Part shown: in pieces, positions 21,085 through 34,700 of the stretch
Position numbering within the stretch: the stretch's first letter is position 1
How the letters are laid out: each line of letters opens with the position of its first letter
Assembly (NCBI GenBank): GCA_949825065.1
Contig: OX463859.1
Location: 20,725,847-20,789,846, forward strand
DNA length: 64,000 nucleotides
Direction of reading: 5' to 3'
Source of the DNA: Odontocerum albicorne
Lineage: Eukaryota; Arthropoda; Insecta; Trichoptera; Odontoceridae
The notes under the pieces: model-generated
Told to the model about the DNA's origin: nothing
Seen by the model: the letters and a program-made list of their open reading frames with translations, nothing else
Databases searched by the model: none
Program-made: the position numbers and the translations under genes

Positions 21085-21600
21085 GTAATAGTTGTCTTTT
21101 AGCCAGGTGTTTTGCGACATGAGATAGTGACGCCGTTAGCACGCTACAGCGTAAGCGAAATGGAAGCGGACCGACACGAAACGCTAGCGAATAGCGAAAC
21201 TCTGTCTATTATGTTTTTGAATGAGTCACGCGGAACGAATTCAGTTCGCCGGGCGTCCGCGTTAAGTTCGTATGTGTCGACAGATTTTCACAGTTTCGCT
21301 CGTGTTTTCAAATCCAAAATCAATTTAAAATGGATAATTTAACTGAAAAATTTATTTTAGCTGTAATAGAACGAGCATTTATATACGATGTGAGTCACAG
21401 TACTAAGAATATTTTTTAATGAGCTAGATTTAAGTTTAACGTGACTGGATAGCGTATGTATAACATCAAAATGGGGTGGATGCATCCGGTCTACCGTTTA
21501 GAAAGGCGTACTAAGCGAAAGTGATATGAAATTATCGTTTCGCTTCCGCGTCTGTGTGCTAGAGGCGTGAGAGCGAAACATACGAATAAATGGACTCTAT
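21085..21600 (+). mobile_element. PIF/Harbinger-like remnant with MADF start
   Basis: GC- and CpG-richer than its surroundings. At 21330 a frame reads MDNLTEKFILAVIERAFIYD, like the beginning of a MADF DNA-binding domain of the type carried by PIF/Harbinger elements, then stops within 30 codons. GCGAAA-rich inverted segments lie on both sides (21150-21210 and 21530-21580). Confidence 0.5.
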
Positions 21601-21660
21601 ATAAATCAAATGAATCTAGCCTACAAAACTGTATAGGTTAGATTCAATTTATTTATATAG
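21597..21660. repeat. 27-bp hairpin, 3 mismatches
   Basis: CTATATAAATCAAATGAATC... pairs with ...GATTCAATTTATTTATATAG around a 10-nt loop. Confidence 0.9.
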
Positions 21661-21664
21661 AATG

Positions 21665-21970
21665 CTTAAGATGAAAAAAGGAGCAGTGAGATGTTCGACA
21701 ACGAAGAAAGAATGAAAAAGTTACGAAAACAATCTGTACAAATAGTAAAGAAGGTACGAGAAGTTTGGGAAGGCCTATAAAAACGTGGCACAACCAAACT
21801 GACCAAATTCTAGAAAAGTGAAAAAAAAAGGTTTTATAATATTAAAGTATGCATAACGAGGTGTATGGGTGTGGCAGAAGCAAAATATGAATGCTTTGAT
21901 AGACTGAAGTGGATATCTGTTATCTATGTTCTCTAAGTATCCCAATATGGAAATGGCAACAACTTTGTAT
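21665..21970 (+). pseudogene. LINE 3'-end fragment
   Basis: KVCITRCMGVAEAKYECFDR at about 21845 parallels [20 protein letters not shown] in the copy at 47415. RTE-like C-terminus, frameshifted. Confidence 0.6.
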
Positions 21971-23494
21971 ATGAGTATGCAAATACAAGAGTAGGTATTT
22001 AAAGAGAGCAAAAAAAAAACAATTCATTGTTTAATTCTATTTAAAAAATATATTCTATACAAATTGAGACAATTATTTTTCAAATACTCGTATTTTCAAC
22101 AAACTGCAAAAAATATGACGATTAGCTTGCTTATACGAAGTTCACAACGATCAACCAACGGACGAAAAATCTGCAGACAGGCAACCTTGCAATCTAACTT
22201 GGCTCACTACGAGTATATAAAAATTAACGCAAGCCCTGCAGTGTCGCGGGCATGCTAATTTTAAATTATATTTACTGTAAAGATCTCCAGATTTTACATT
22301 ATTTTTCAAGAAAACTCTTTTGCATGCAATTGTTCGTTGTATATGGTATATATTTATTTAGTACAATTTACGATATTTTTCTACCATTATGTACAAATAG
22401 TTACATTAATCAAATTCAAATTAGAATGTAGAGTATGCATGAATACAAAATCTTTGGACTCGACGGTTTGCGTTTCCATTAAAACAATATGATTTCTAAA
22501 TGTTAGTGGATAATAAAAAATAAAGTAAATTATTATTTTTAAAGTCTGATGAGATATAAATAAAAGAATATTTTATTAAAAATGAACCCAAGATAATTAT
22601 TAATTATCTTCAAGGAATATTAATTTTACTTATGGCAACATTTTCCGGTAAGTGTCAAACATTAATCACAAACACAAACGCGTACAAAAAGTGCTAAGCG
22701 GTGTATTTTATATCACATTTTTTGTCAAATTCCTCTGAATATAAGAAAAAATATACTGCATAAATATTTTACTTTCTTCTCACTTGAACTACTTCGTATT
22801 GTATTTTACCTGAAGCTTTCGGCGTGTCCTTTGTTAACCAGCAAATGTTGTCAACTTCTTGTCAAAAAAATCAATGTTATCGAAGCTAGAGATATTTCGT
22901 GAAATTACAAGTAATTTGTTTATCTTTTTTGTAACGTATACGATATATCATATATTTTTTGCAAAAATTGCAAATGTGAATGTACAATTATCGTTTTAAA
23001 CAATCTGTATCGATTTTTTTCATTATTTGTTAATATATTTTTGTTTTTTACTCCCAAAATGTAATAAACTAAAATCTTTCTATATTTAAATATCATTCGG
23101 GAACTTAATTGTTTTTTTATTTCTAGCTAATTAATCCGTGATTTTGGATTAAAAATTCCATGAGATAAATTGTTTTCTTTGAAAAGTTTAATAAATTAAG
23201 AATAACAGTGTGTAATACCAATTAGTGCATATTAACTTGTCTGTCAAAATGATTATTTACAATATCAAACCATTTTTAAAAACACAGCAAAAGTTTTTGA
23301 TTGACATTTTTCTGCGTTTTTTTATAATCAGATTTTGATTTAATACCAAAATATATTTTATCACATTTCAAAAGATATGAAATAAAATTTCAAAAGATAT
23401 GAAATAAAATTTCTCTCTTTATTTTTGGCTTCAACTGTTCCGTTATCTAGGTAAGTTGAAGATTTAAAAAAAAATCTTTTGAAAAGTGGTAGAT
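21971..23494. other. Long AT-rich intergenic stretch
   Basis: No gene seen. Contains a short direct duplication at 23364-23413 (ATTTCAAAAGATATGAAATA twice) and a diverged copy of the 5293-5660 leader near 22460-22510. Confidence 0.5.
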
Positions 23495-23890
23495 TGACAA
23501 CTTTAATGGTTTAGTTGGTATGACACATGTCTTCTTATCCGGAGGTTGCGGATTTGATTTGTCATTGGTGCCCAGATTTTTTAATAGTGGTTCCACTCTA
23601 GTTTTCACCTAAGGCTTGCTTAACACATTCAGCGCTGAAAACGCCTATGGGCGTTCATATAAACTTATGCTAGGTGCTCTAAATATCTATCCTCATTCTA
23701 TTAAAAAACAAGGGAGCCTAGAGTAACCTTACAGTACTGATAGGGTTTGTAAGTGTTATATGACAATGAATTACACTTGCTTTTTTAACAGCACAAAGGA
23801 AATTTTTTGGTTCGAAGTTGCTTTCTGGTTGGTTCGAAGAGATTGTCACATGAGAATAAACCCACCGAATTGTACTGTCCACAATGAAAT
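23495..23890 (+). repeat. SINE split by an insertion
   Basis: The head (GGTTTAGTTGGTATGACAC, GGATTTGATT) and body end at GCTTGCTTAACA (about 23623). The tail resumes near 23818 with CTTTCTGGTTGGTTCGAAG. About 195 bp of unrelated sequence starting CATTCAGCGCTGAAAACGCC lies between. TTAA occurs at the insertion point, which would suit a piggyBac-type insertion, but the right boundary is uncertain. Confidence 0.65.
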
Positions 23891-24085
23891 GCTTGTTTTA
23901 GACTTGGGAGATTTTGGGTTCCATTATTGGTCTAAAATCCAAAAATTTAAACATTGTCCCAAATGGGAGTTTAACATCTTTCTCAAAAGAAATTACCTCT
24001 TCATGTTTGGAATAATCTACCCTATCCACATCTGGAACTAAATCATTTATGTGCCTTTTTGGACCAATTTTTAGTTAATAACTTA

Positions 24086-25302
24086 ACACATCGATCAATA
24101 AGTCCCGGGACTAACCAACAGATAGCGCCTCTAATAACAAATCCATACCATTCTCAGTTAGTACCAACTTTTAGAAGTTACATGTCAAACTTTCATGATA
24201 TTCCGACATTGTGTCATTGAGTTACAGTGGTTTTAGTGACGCTACTTTTGCTATTTTCAAAACAATAGAAAAACCGAATTTCGTGTGTTGATAAAACATT
24301 GCTTTTTAATGAGAAAAAATACCACTTGTCAGTGGTATGCTGATTTCAAACGCGGTCGTACAGACACAAATGATGCTGAACGCTCTGATCGTCCAAATGA
24401 GGCTGTTACACCAGAAAACATAAAAAAAAACTCTAAATCGTGATGGAAAATTGCAAAGTAAAGTTGCGTGAGATTGTTAACATCATGAAGATATCATTTG
24501 GTAGTGTTTACACTATTTTGCATGAACATGTCGTGAAAAAGCTTTTTTCGAAATGGGTGCCGCGTTTGCTCACAATGGAACAGAAACAACAATGCATCGA
24601 TGATTCAGAGCGCTGTTTGGCACTGTTTACGCGAAATAAACAGGAGTTTTTGCATCGGTATGTGTCAATGGATGAAACTTGGATCCACCATTATACTCCG
24701 GAATCAAATCGGCAGTCAGCTGAGTGGAGAGCATGCGATGAAAGTCGTCCGAAGCGACCAAAAATTCAACAGTCGGCCGGGAAAGTTATGGCCTCCATAT
24801 TTTGGGATGCGCATGATATAATATTCATCGATCACCTTGAAAAAGGAAAAGCCATCAATAGCGAATATAACATAGCGTTATTGGAGAGTTTGAAGGCAGA
24901 AATTGAAGGAAGAAAAGTTCTCTTTCATCAGGACAATGCACTGTGTCACAAGTCGATGGTAACGATGGCCAAATTGCATGAGTTGAACTTCGAATTACTT
25001 CCGCATCCACCGTATTCTTCCATATTCTCCAGATTTGGCCCCCAGCGACTATTGGCTGTCCGCAGACCTCAAAAAAATGCTCCAGGGAAAAAGATTTGGC
25101 TCCAATAAAGAAGTGATTGCCGAAACTAACGCCTATTTTGAAACCAAAGCTTAATCGTTCTACACGGCTGGCATAGAAAAGTTAGGAAAGCGTTGGAATG
25201 AATGTATCACTCTTGAAGGATACTATGTTGATGAATAAAGAAGAGTTTTGGCAAACAAATGTTGTTTTAGTAGTTGGTCCCGGGACTTATTGATCGATGT
25301 GT
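24086..25302 (+). mobile_element. Mariner, irritans-like, copy 1 (degenerate)
   Basis: TA-flanked (24084-24085, 25303-25304), with terminal inverted repeats containing ACACATCGATCAATAAGTC and GGGAC. The same family as 36225-37495. It sits about 470 bp upstream of the zinc-finger gene's ATG. Confidence 0.92.
24265..25238 (+). pseudogene. Mariner transposase pseudogene (irritans-like, DD34D)
   Basis: The protein resembles the irritans subfamily (Himar1 group): VPRLLTMEQKQQ, then VSMDETWIHHYTPES with the first Asp, then LFHQDNALCH with the second. It is dead. The start codon is ATA where the sister copy at 36404 has ATG. About 65 bp of the helix-turn-helix region is deleted near 24325. A ~10-bp local duplication (TATTCTTCCATATTC, 25012-25026) shifts frame just before the third catalytic Asp, so the ORF beginning at 24440 runs into nonsense there. 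Confidence 0.9.
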
Positions 25303-25772
25303 TATATTACATACATACATATTTGCCAAAGACAACAGTATTTAATTACAATTTTTATATATTTTATTATTACTGTTTGAAATAAAAATATTTGTTTTAT
25401 TACATCAGTTGTATTTTTGAAATTTTTATTACTTATTAATTATAAATGGATGTATAAAATATTATAGTTATATACAAAAACATATATAACAAAATTTTAC
25501 GTGTCTATTTAATTGTGAAATTATTGTTTTTGATCATTAAATCCACTCAATTTGACAATATTTTGGTTCTCCTTAATCATGGAGAGCGAACACCTAAGTA
25601 TGGACAAGCACCCATTAAATGTCAGAATAGCTCAGTATCACTCTTTGAGGAAGTTTAACAATAAAGTGTCATTCTGTTAATATTATTTTTCAAATTCTAT
25701 ATTTTTTTCTTACAGTTCCGTAATTCAAAAAGCATTTTCCCCACTGGTTTCATGGTATGTCTTTAATTTAAA

Positions 25773-28700
25773 ATGGAAATTGAATTTATCGAAGTACCCA
25801 TTATAAATGGGCTCGAAGATGATTTTGAATATGTGGTAAGTGAATTTTTTTTAACCCTTTGCATTCAACATTTTTTAGTGTGATATACAGGTATCCCTCG
25901 CTTTACACAATTAATGCAGTTGCTGTTGTGGGAACTAAGGCATTGTCCAGTTCAAAGATGACATCCATTATCAGCATTCCGACTGTTTTCTTGATTTCAT
26001 ATCTCAATTAAGTTTTGAGGCTAGTATTGTTACTGCCTGTTTATTGTTTTCCATTTATTAAAATAGTCATTCATAATAATGCCTTTAAAATTCAAGTGAC
26101 ATTACATGTTGACAGTTGTAATAAAAAGGTGTACATTATCGATAACAATACATTGAGACCGCTAGTACTTAATTTTAATACAAATTTTCAGCCTTGCCTC
26201 GTAAGTCGGCACTATACTTCCTACAGCAGGGGCCTTTGAACTGTGACATATATTTTGGAAGGATTTATTTATTAACACATTAATTACCTTTAATAGCTCA
26301 AAATAGAATTTTAATCACATTAAAAAAAGTATATTTTTCTTAAATTAGTTCTACTAATTTAATGAAACTTTGGTATGATATGATAATCAGCCTTGATAAT
26401 GATTTTAAGGCTACTATCCAGAGCACCATTATGAATTTTCATAGTGTTATTTGGTAACACCGGTTACCCCAAGAGCACTCATAGAATTTAATCTTTAGAA
26501 GCTATTAAGCACCAAGACAACATTGAAAAAGGGTCTTTGAGTAAAACCTCCGAGTATGGGAGCTGACAAGGATTGAATTTAGGGTGCCTTGGTGCTAAGC
26601 AAATATGCTAGTCACCAAGTCATGGTGCCAACATTTGAACTGAATTAGAACTTGAGGATACAAGTTTTGAAAGGTGTAAACATCTTATTTATCTCCAGAA
26701 GCATATTAGTGAAAGTGGTACAAATTATGAGTCAAATGTTCATGTGTTGCATTAAGAAATTTTTATTTTACTAATTGTTCTCCTTTCAGAATAAACCTAA
26801 ACGCCCCAAAAAGAAAATTACCAAGAAAAGGCCAGTACCCAAAAAGTCATCAAAGAAAAAAGCGAGGAAGCCCAAAAGAAACGTTGAAGATGAGGTGAAA
26901 GAGGATCCGACACATGAAGATGGTCCAAGTAGTGAAAGAGAAAACGAAGTGAGCGAAGGTTTGATCATTTTCAATTTTTATAGTCTTTATCCAAATTTTA
27001 ACTACTTAAAGGGTTCAAAGACCAGCAAGAATTCAATAAATGTAGTCTATCGTTATAAGCAAGATATCTAACTTATAACGATAGACTGCATTTATTCACC
27101 TACTGTGCAACAAAGTCAAAAATGTGGGGACTTGTTTGAGTGTTGTAAGATCTTGAACCAGCCTTATAGTCGCTCAAAACTCGGCAATTACAATTTTCTC
27201 TACAATTCTAATCTAATTACAACTTGGGAAGACATCATTTGAAATTCTCCAAAACTATATTCCACAATAACCCAAGATAACATTTTTTTGCTAAGCGGGC
27301 TGTTTAATCTTAGAGCAAACTGCCAAATAGTGTAGTGAGTGCTGTGAAATTGAACCAGTTTAAACATCATCTAGACAAGTTTCTACACGCAAACACAAGT
27401 ACTGTTTTGTTTGCTTAACTTGTCCTTTGCTTTTAATTCATAAACATATGACAGTTAAACTTGGTATTGATACTTTTTTTATTTAATATAATAGTCTTTT
27501 TTCAACCATTAAAAATAGTAAAATTCAAATTAGAATTTAGAGTGCGCATGAATACAAAATCAACATGTTACAAAGAGTATAAACATTAACATGACTCATA
27601 CGCAAAAAATACCAAAAAAGAGTACGTACATGCTTACTATCTACCATACATATAATACAACCATCGACAAGCCAGAACTCAGGAGGCCCAGTGTCTTGAC
27701 ATACAAAATAAAAATAATCCATTGGAATGAAACTGGAGCCCTAATACCCCAATTGAACCGTGTTAGATCAAAATATGCCGTATAAAAATAGAATAGTTAT
27801 TTTTTACTAAATTGTGTAAAAAAAAGCTGTGTAATAAGAGAATTGGGTGTATTTTCTGAATAACCTAATATTATATACTACCTTGATCAAAAAGTTTTAG
27901 GACTTTATTTATAAAATCAAAAATACAAGTTTATTCATCAAAATCGATATGGTCCTCTTCAAAGTACTCCCCATCGACTGCAACGCACTTACGCCAGCGC
28001 TTGATCCAATCCTCGAAACACCGCTGGTACTCAATTTTCGGTATGTCCATCAGAGCCGTCTTCGATTTTTTTATGACATCCTCTCGGGTGCTGTAACGCG
28101 TCCCGCGAAGCGGTTTTTTAAGTCGGTTGAACAGGAAAAAGTCGCAGGGATCAGGTGAATTCAAAGGCTGCTGGATAGTAGTCGTGTTGTTTTTGGTCAA
28201 AACTCATGGAAATCATGTCTTTTGCAATTTCAACGTGGTCCTTTTTTTGCATGAAATTAAGGTCTTTCGGCACCAGTTTTGCAGCAATACGTCTGAGGCC
28301 CAAATCACTAACCAAAATGTCTTGAGCGGATCCATAAGCGATGTTCAAGTTCTCTTCCAGTTCTCTGATGGTCAATTTGCTCTGATGGCTAACATTTCTT
28401 TGATTTTATCGATGTTTTCATCGGTTTTCGACTGCCACTGCGTTTGTCATCCTCGACCAACTCACGACCACTTTTGAAGCGTTCGTGCCACCAAAAAACA
28501 CTTCTCCAACATTTCCAAGATCTGCGGACCGTTAAATCCGTTTTTCACACAAAATTTAATGCAAACTCGTTGATGCACAGTTGATGCCATTTTCAAACTT
28601 GTAATAAATCGAAAACACGTACAAAGGTAGATGTACTCAGTACAGTGTAACTTTTACAAATGTCAAGCTATGACGCTGAAATTTGGAGGGAAGTGTCAAT

Positions 28701-31700
28701 GATAGATGTAGTAACCTAACAAAAAAAAAAGAATTCCAAACGGGTGACTGACAGCGCCACACGGTGGCCGGTCTAAAACTTTTTGATCAAGGTAGTATTC
28801 ATATGATGCATCCACTCAATACACATAAAAATATATTGAAATTTCAACATATTTTTTACAGATGTTGGAAAGTTTAAGCAAAAATCCAGTCACACGATGG
28901 ATAGAGAATAATATAAGGACAATTTATATAGCACTATTTTTAAAGCAAGGGAGCTGTAACTTAGGAATTGAACCCACTGTTATTGATAGATTAAAAATAT
29001 TTAAAAAAATATATGTCGCGTGTAAGAATAGCTGTGGTGACTGTGGCCATTAGATTGGGTAATTACCCACAACTACTTATGCTTCGAAAAAAACATATTT
29101 GCAATAAAAACTTTGAGGAAAAAATTGTAGTCTACATTGTTCTAGTACCAACTTTGATGTGTGGAATGAATGAAGAAAGCCTAACAAAACAAATAAACAG
29201 TGCAAATCTGAGTGAAAGGCGGAGTAGAGGATGCCCAAGGAAAATATGTTTGAACCAAGTGAATGGTATTTTGAAAGAAGAAAAAGTAAGGAAACCATAG
29301 GAACTGTGTGAGATACATGAATATGGAAGAGGTAAAATATGTGTTGATACAGGAAAGTCTGGCGTCCTACCCTCTACTCAACCCCAGCAGGGAAATGGCA
29401 TGATGATATGTTTGTATGTATAAGATATATATAATATTTTGTGACCTGGTGGTAGTACTAGATTTTCACCCAAAGGATTTGAGGTAGATTCCTGATGGTA
29501 CCCAACCAAAAATGTCCCAAGCAGGCTTCATATCGAGCCTTTCAAAATTAATTCATTGATATGACATCTTCACCATATTCGAACATAACATTCGGACGTA
29601 TTGAAGAGCGTCAATGAAAGACAACATTATCTTCAGGTTAAGAATCACTGGAGTAAGCACAGAACTCACAGTTTGTCATCGCACTTATTGAAAGCATTAC
29701 TGCACATGGAAAGGCCAAGAATACTTGCAAACATCTAGCATGTGCAAATATTGTCTTTTAAACGCCTAAAACTAAACATTTTTTAAGGATTGTTTTAATT
29801 CCAATGTTACTGCGAATGTACTGAAGGGATTTTTTGGACCATTCTATTTTTAATATCTATCATTCTTTGCGTGTTTAATATTTATCATTCTTTACTTGCT
29901 TTATATGTGTCATTCTTTACATGCTTAATATGTAGCATTCTTTTCATGCTTAATATGTATCATTCTTTACATGCTTAATATGTATCATTCTTTACGTGCT
30001 TAATATGTATCATTAGATTCTTCCTAAAGTTCTAAATTAAAATAATGTTAAAGCAAGGCAGCTAAATTGTCTTTTTGAATCTCTGTTGTCTGAAAATATA
30101 GGTTTTAAATATATTTCTGAATTAAGTGAAATCAAAATTTTAATCCGTTAATTAATGATAAGTCACAATATTTTGAAGAAACCTTGTGGCAATTGAAAAT
30201 AAATGTTATGTGTTATTACGTATTCATTACTTTTGCGAACATAATCATTGTAAAATTTATTTTGGGTTCATTAGTTCATAGAATTATTATTATATTTATC
30301 ATTATAGACAGGCAGCGTATATGATGTTTATATCTATTTCAAGTTTAACTCCCATCTTTATAAAAAAAGCAATGAAAACCAATTAAAAAAACAAGCAAAG
30401 AAAACAAAACAAAATAGCAATTCTGGGTTTGTGTATAGGAACATGTCCAGTTGATTTATGAACTGCTTCAATGTCACAGCACTCACTACACTAGTGGGCA
30501 GTTTGTTCCTAGATTCTACAACTCTGTTAGCAAAACAATGTTTACTTGGATTGTGGAATTTAGTTTTCGAGGCTTTTATCTGATGTTCTCTCAAATATGT
30601 GTCTTTAATGAAAATTATTGCCAGAGTGCGATTCTGAAAATATCACTTAAGAGACTATTCTAGAGAAGCATATATACATATGTATTAGGTGTACAAATAA
30701 GTTTCCGCCGTTTTTTTTTTAAAAATGGGCATTTATTGTGAAAGAACGGAACCTCATGTTTTATTCGAAGTAGTACCCATCGCTTGCCACTACTTTTCCC
30801 CATCTTTCTGTCAGCATACGAATACCGCGTCAGTCATCATAATCATCTTTTGAGGCTATCCACGAATCGACTCAATTTTTGGTATCTTCATATGATGTGA
30901 AGTGCTGCTCAGACAGGCCATGCGTCATCGATCAAAACAAGTGGTAATCAGAAGGAGCAATGTCTGGTGAATACAGCGGGTGGGGTAAAACTTCTCAATT
31001 GAGTGTTTCCAAATAGGTTTTGACCGGTGCCGCAACATGTGGACTAGCATTATCATGCAGGAGAATAATTTTGTCGTGTCTGGCGTAGTAGTGGGCGCGC
31101 TTTTCCTCGAGTGCTCGACTCAATCTCATCAATTATGTTCGGTAGACAGCCCCAGCAATGGTTTCATTCGGTTTGAGCAACTCATAATACACGACACCAA
31201 GCTGATCCCACCAAATACACAACAAGAGTTTTTTTCCATGAATATTTGGCTTAGCCGTAGATGTTGAAGCATGACCAGGGGATCCCCATGATTTCTTCCT
31301 TTTTGGATTATCATAATGGATGCATTTTTCATCACCAGTGACTATATGGTGCAGAAAACCCTTTCGTTTATGCCTGGCAAGCAGCATTTCACATGTGGAA
31401 AATTGGCATTCAAAGTTTCTCCGTGTCAGTTCATATGAATCCCAATTTCTTTGTTTTTGAATCATTCCCAATGATTTCAACCCATGTGAAATTGCTTGTT
31501 GAGTCACTCCTAATGTAAGTGCAAGTTCTTCTTGCGTTTGGCACGAATCTTGATCCAATAATACTTCCAATTCCGCGTCTTCGTACACTTTCGGCCTTCC
31601 GCTACGTTCTTTGTCTTCGATGTCAAATTCACCGTTCTTAAACTTTTGAAACCACTCACGACAACTTCTCTCACTTAAGGCAGCCTCACCATATGCTTCT

Positions 31701-34700
31701 ACAAGCAATCGATGCGCCTCAGCTGCAGATTTCTTCAAATTGAAGAAGTAAATCAAAAGTTCCCGCAAATGACGCTTATTCGGCTCAAAACTTGACATTT
31801 TCGAACACAAAAAAATATGTTATACTGATAAAAATTCACTAATATTTCAAGGTCATGTTGTTGACAGATGTCCAACCTTGCGATAATGACATTTTACATC
31901 TGACAATTTTAACCATAACTTACTGGTGGCGCCAACTTTTGTCAAACGGCGGTGACTTATTTGTACACCCAATACATATCAATACACCGTGTCTCTTTTG
32001 GGGAAGGTAGAGAAGACAGATCTCTGTTTCCAATTTACACATCTGTAACTCCTGCCTCTTTCACAATCATATCTTTCATTTTTCAGTCGAGTGCTGCTGT
32101 AACTGCCAGATGTGATTGGTTTTCTCTGAAATTTTCAATTATTACGATTTATTAAATGTTTTATATTTATTTTATAATATTTCTAATTTGTCAATAATAG
32201 TGGTCTCGAATCCCGGTTAGAGCACTCTTAACAAGAGTCTACTCTCTAAACGGCACTATATAAATTGTTCTTTTAATATGTCTCAAAGACCATATCGCTA
32301 CCCTAATTTTTAAATTTGCTAACTCAATAACGCTAACGCAATAAAACTGCATAACTATTCTAAATTAAGTCTTATTAGTATTTTTTTTGTACTTAAATAT
32401 CAAGACGACTAAGAGATACACTCCCAGTAAAAAAAGTTAAATATCATTATGGCATCATGATTTTATCGATAATTATTGGAGTTAGCAATTTTGCGATGGT
32501 GAATATTTAAAAGTTGTTGTAATTATTGTAGGAGTTAGCAAAATTGTATATTAATATTAGTTTTTTACTGTGGAGGTCTAATAATGAAAAACAAATAACT
32601 TGAAGTATTTTATTTGGATATAAACAATGCAAGAGTGATGATAAAATACACAAATCAAACAATATAAAACAAGTTGAATAAAATAAAAATTACAGCCAGA
32701 AAATGATTACTCATTGAGTAAAAAATAAAGTTTTGTGATTGATGTAGCTATTTCAGTTTTCATTGTTTGAATAATTTTACATGAAAATGCTAATTTAGGT
32801 CACATTATGTTTGTGAAATGAAGTAGACGAGAAAGGTGTTGTATGAGTAATATCTCTTGTTGTGCGCCATTCGGTTTTATAAAAATTATAAAGTTCTGAT
32901 TTTGACCTCCATTCGGGCAACAAGTAATTTTTGGAAGTTTTTTTCGGCAGAAAAGGGACACCATTTTGGGAACTCATTAAAAAAATTAGTATGATTCTCA
33001 TTAGCTTCCACAAATCAATTCCTGTTGCTTTTTTTGAACAATAATTGCATTTTCAAATTCTAAACTACCGCTTTTCTTCTTCCAGTTTAAAACTGTCATC
33101 CTATTTAAATCTATTGTTTGCAAACACATTGTTTTGCATACCCGTATGTCAGAATGATTTTTTCTTTGAAAATATGTTCTTGGTTACTCCTTCGATTTTC
33201 TGTCACTAATCCAACCATAAATATTCCTCTGCTATTCATCTATAAAAATAGACAATACTTATTAAAGTACTTTAATGCTTCAAATATTCATATTAATTTA
33301 AATAAACACAATTGTGTTTAAGTCCATCCAGTAATAATTAAAATGCAAAGTTGATTTTACACGTGTCGAAAAATTTCTAGCACCCTTAGATGAATAAAAT
33401 GAGATATTGAGTCATAAATAAGGAGAAAACACCTGTAATTATCTTAACAAAATAGTGTTTATATTTATATTCATAGGAAATAATGCATTTTTTTCGAAAT
33501 ATCGTAACCAAACTCACCTTTTAAATCAAATATTTTGACAGCTACCACAATGCCACTTGATTCTAACGGATTCACGTACAAAGTGGTGGAGTTACACATT
33601 TTGCAGTGTTGAAATTGGTAGCATAGGAGTTATCAATTTTTCTTGAGACGTTTTTCAAGGCACTTTCAATAATTTTGGACATGTCAAATTTTTATAGTTG
33701 AATGTCGAGAACAAAATGCAATTGTTAAGTCATTTTTCGACAAAAGTGGAGTTAGCAAATTTACAAATTAGTGTAGCGATATACTAACATAATTGTAAAA
33801 CGTCATCTTAAAACTAGACTTGAACAGTATTAGTAAATTATTAATCTTAAATATGTTTTATTTTTTCAGGAACACTGTTTACTTGTCAGTACTGCAGTCG
33901 TACATTTGCCAAAGCCCAATACTTGAATCGCCACAACAGAACTTGTCGGGGTGAAGTCAAAAGTGCAATCTACTGTTACGACGAAGCAGATGAAATATCT
34001 ACAGACATTCGGACGAGAGTGAAGAAGTCCGCTGGGAAGAAGGCCAAAACTGAAATAAAATGCGAAGAGTGTAGTTACACATGCAAAGTGATGAGTCAAT
34101 TGCGAATACACCGACGCATTCACACTGGCGAACGTCCTTACAAATGTATGATTTGTGACTATGCCTGTTCACACAGCAGCAATCTGACTATTCACATTCG
34201 CTCACATACGGGAGAAAGACCTCACCTCTGTCCGCACTGCGACTACACCAGTCCACAAGCCAACAGGCTCAAGACACACCTTCGCGTTCATACTGGGGAA
34301 CGTCCTTTCTCATGTCCACACTGCCCCTATACATGCTCGTTGGCAATCAACCTTAAAACTCATATAAGAACTCATACCAATGAAAAACCTTATAAATGTC
34401 AATTTTGTGATTTCTGCTGTGCACACGTCAGCAATCTGAAGAAACATCTCCTTACACATCTTATAGATAAAGATGAAAAAAGAACGGAGAAGGGTCCATC
34501 AAATAATTCTTCCCAAATCAATCTAAGTAAAGAAACTTTGAACATTATTGCTCAAGTTGTTCAAACAGAAGCAGAAAAAACTAACAATACATTAAACAAA
34601 GAAACATCGAATAATCTTCAATCATCCGAGTTGAACAAAGAAAAGTTGAACAGTAATGATTCCCAAGTATCACAATTCAATAAAGAAGTATTGAATACTC

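Noticed and set aside
26952..26957. Alternative donor GTGAGC for zinc-finger exon 2
   Set aside because: It looks stronger than the chosen donor, but joins exon 3 out of frame, losing the zinc fingers.
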